A stretch of 32,696 nt of DNA from Cytauxzoon felis (taxonomy: Eukaryota > Apicomplexa > Aconoidasida > Piroplasmida > Theileriidae). Location: contig JAIQCW010000074.1 of the NCBI GenBank assembly GCA_020283715.1, positions 1-32,696 on the forward strand, given 5' to 3'. The translations under genes and the position numbers were made by a program. Below the pieces are notes generated by a model that saw nothing but the letters and a program-made list of their open reading frames with translations, was not told where the DNA came from and ran no database searches. Shown one piece after another: positions 31,706 through 32,696 of the stretch; within the stretch, counting starts at the first letter, position 1; every line of letters starts with the position of its first letter.

Positions 31706-31962
31706 ACACTCTTTCCACTCGCCGTCCCACCGTAGGTTGTTTTGCAGACAGCTTCTCTATTTACCTCCCCTCCGCTTCCCTGAGATCAGCTATGGGTTCC
31801 ACTTGAGGTCCAATCACTAACCTCTTCACCGCCACGATCTCTGGGAGTGGCATCACTCTTTAGAGATAGGTATTAAAAGAGCTGACGGCAGGACTGACCT
31901 AAGGTGGAGAGCTGTCTGGAAGACAAGGATACAACTTCAGGTAGAGGCGGTGAAAAGAAGAG
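31706..31962. repeat. REP-A copy 15, intergenic
   Basis: Between the convergent membrane-protein and TRM1 genes. Standard core, CCACGATCTCTGGGAGTGGC module, GAGCTGACGGCAGGAC cassette and GAGCTGTCTGGAAGAC cassette. Sense frame on the minus strand. Confidence 0.88.
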
Positions 31963-31987
31963 GATAGTGATTAATATATATATGTTA

Positions 31988-32696
31988 TCATTTTCCATTG
32001 TAAATTAGTGATGATGAGACGCTTTTATGCATTTTTTTGGGTCCCCAATAGCTGGTTGGATTAGGCATCCATCTTGCGACATTTTTCTTTTTACTTCGTT
32101 CATTTGTATCGATGACTATATTTTCGGTCCTATTGTATTGATATTATGAGATAGAAATTGAATTACTTGATTTCGGCTTTTAAAAAGTTAAAATTTCCAA
32201 TTTTATTTAGTGTTTTGGCATGTGTTCTAATGATATCCATAATAACACGTGATGGCGCGTTTGTTTTTAATGATTGTGGATCTCTATGGAAATGTGATGC
32301 CTTATAACCCAATTTTTCGAGTGTATTTCTATATTTATAAAATTCATAATATATAAAATATACTTGAATACATATGGACTTATAGTTGGAAGATTCCAAC
32401 GTTGACAAAGCTTTGGTATATGATAATATAATGGATAATCAAGTTCCTATATAATACATGAAATATATCATACTTTCCTTCCACTCGAGGTTCCACCTGA
32501 GGTTACATCCTTATCTTCCACTCGGCGTGGATGCCTTCCTATTTATTTCCCCCTCAAACTCCCAGAGATCGTTTTCGGGTAGTCCACCTGAGGTCCAATC
32601 ACTAATTTCATTTTTACCTCGAAAATTTGAAGTAATTTCATCATTTCTGGGGAAACTCATGAAGATTGTGGAATGATTATTAGATGAATTTCTAAT
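31988..32696 (-). CDS. TRM1: tRNA (guanine26-N2)-dimethyltransferase TRM1, C-terminal part
   Basis: Only the last three exons are in the window: 32446-32364, 32328-32167 and 32129-31988, joined over 35- and 37-nt introns (128 residues). The intron upstream (from 32447) runs past the window edge and holds REP-A copy 16. TRM1 makes N2,N2-dimethylguanosine at position 26 of tRNAs. Matching C-terminal domain features are DYPLYYHIPKLCQRWNL, then LEKLGYKASHFHRDPQSLKT with NAPSRVIMDIIRTHAK, and the closing RWMPNPTSYWGPKK, which corresponds to the PNPxxNWGPK signature near the end of eukaryotic TRM1. The methyltransferase core lies outside the window. A lysine-rich stretch (ERSKKKNVAR) could serve nuclear or tRNA binding. 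Confidence 0.85.
32476..32696. repeat. REP-A copy 16 with inverted REP-B, in a TRM1 intron, cut by window end
   Basis: REP-A piece 32476-32597 has the CCACTCGGCGTGG cassette and the CTCAAACTCCCAGAGATCGTT core. It is followed by an inverted partial REP-B (32598-32696) containing the complement of CATCCAATAGTCATTCCACA-type sequence. This is the third example of REP-B abutting REP-A. Confidence 0.82.

Noticed and set aside
32163..32408. A complete 81-residue minus-strand protein
   Set aside because: Its middle is a 35-nt intron. The true reading continues to 31988 and matches the TRM1 C terminus.
1..32696. CRISPR array or tandem satellite
   Set aside because: Repeat units are dispersed about 2 kb apart, in both orientations and within genes, with no regular spacers.

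Overview
This window looks like nuclear DNA of an apicomplexan parasite, most probably a piroplasmid (Babesia/Theileria-like). It is AT-rich, with closely packed housekeeping genes cut by very short introns. I reconstructed about 36 complete introns, of which 31 are 34-49 nt. Both organellar-type genes (a bacterial-type isoleucyl-tRNA synthetase and a PolI-type 5'-3' exonuclease) start with hydrophobic leaders, as expected for apicoplast import. There is also one cysteine-rich gene resembling a variant surface antigen and one AP2-like protein. I cannot name the species. All exon models were made by reading the sequence and are supported by phase-consistent GT-AG introns and family motifs, not by transcript data.

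Layout, left to right. 1-3670 (-): isoleucyl-tRNA synthetase, running off the left edge. 3756-4825 (-): unknown protein. 5048-5827 (+): mitochondrial ribosomal protein uL6. 6201-6673 (-): splicing factor SF3B6. 6787-6860 (+): tRNA-Arg(UCU). 7430-10878 (+): SEL1L/Hrd3-like ER protein. 11339-13957 (+): cysteine-rich VESA-like protein. About 14410-15439 (+): degenerate coding relic. 15612-17340 (-): 5'-3' exonuclease. 18104-21050 (+): 17-exon WD40-like protein. 21110-22057 (-): unknown protein. 22412-22666 (+): small basic protein. 23649-24434 (+): AP2-like protein. 24439-24678 (-): small ORF. 24754-27720 (+): MCM2. 28427-28997 (-): protein with four CX9C motifs. 29330-30652 (-): UFD1. 30954-31654 (+): four-helix membrane protein. 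31988-32696 (-): 3' end of tRNA dimethyltransferase TRM1.

The striking feature is a dispersed, modular repeat (called REP-A here; about 120-340 bp, 16 places, roughly one per 2 kb). It lies between genes and inside introns, and in IleRS four copies lie inside the open frame. The IleRS frame stays open for 3670 nt straight through them, and the HIGH and KMSKS motifs end up about 900 residues apart. The copies share a translatable frame giving peptides such as NYLSLKSxATPxDRG and ADLREAxGEINxG. A second, longer repeat (REP-B) sits nested inside three of the copies. Four of the five complete introns longer than 49 nt contain REP-A, as does a fifth intron that runs off the right edge.

Functional grouping: IleRS and the exonuclease probably serve the apicoplast. 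uL6m and the CX9C protein probably serve the mitochondrion. The Hrd3-like protein and UFD1 belong to ER-associated degradation. SF3B6, MCM2, TRM1 and the tRNA are core information-processing genes. The VESA-like gene and the relic beside it are the only antigen-like sequences, and REP-A copies lie around both.
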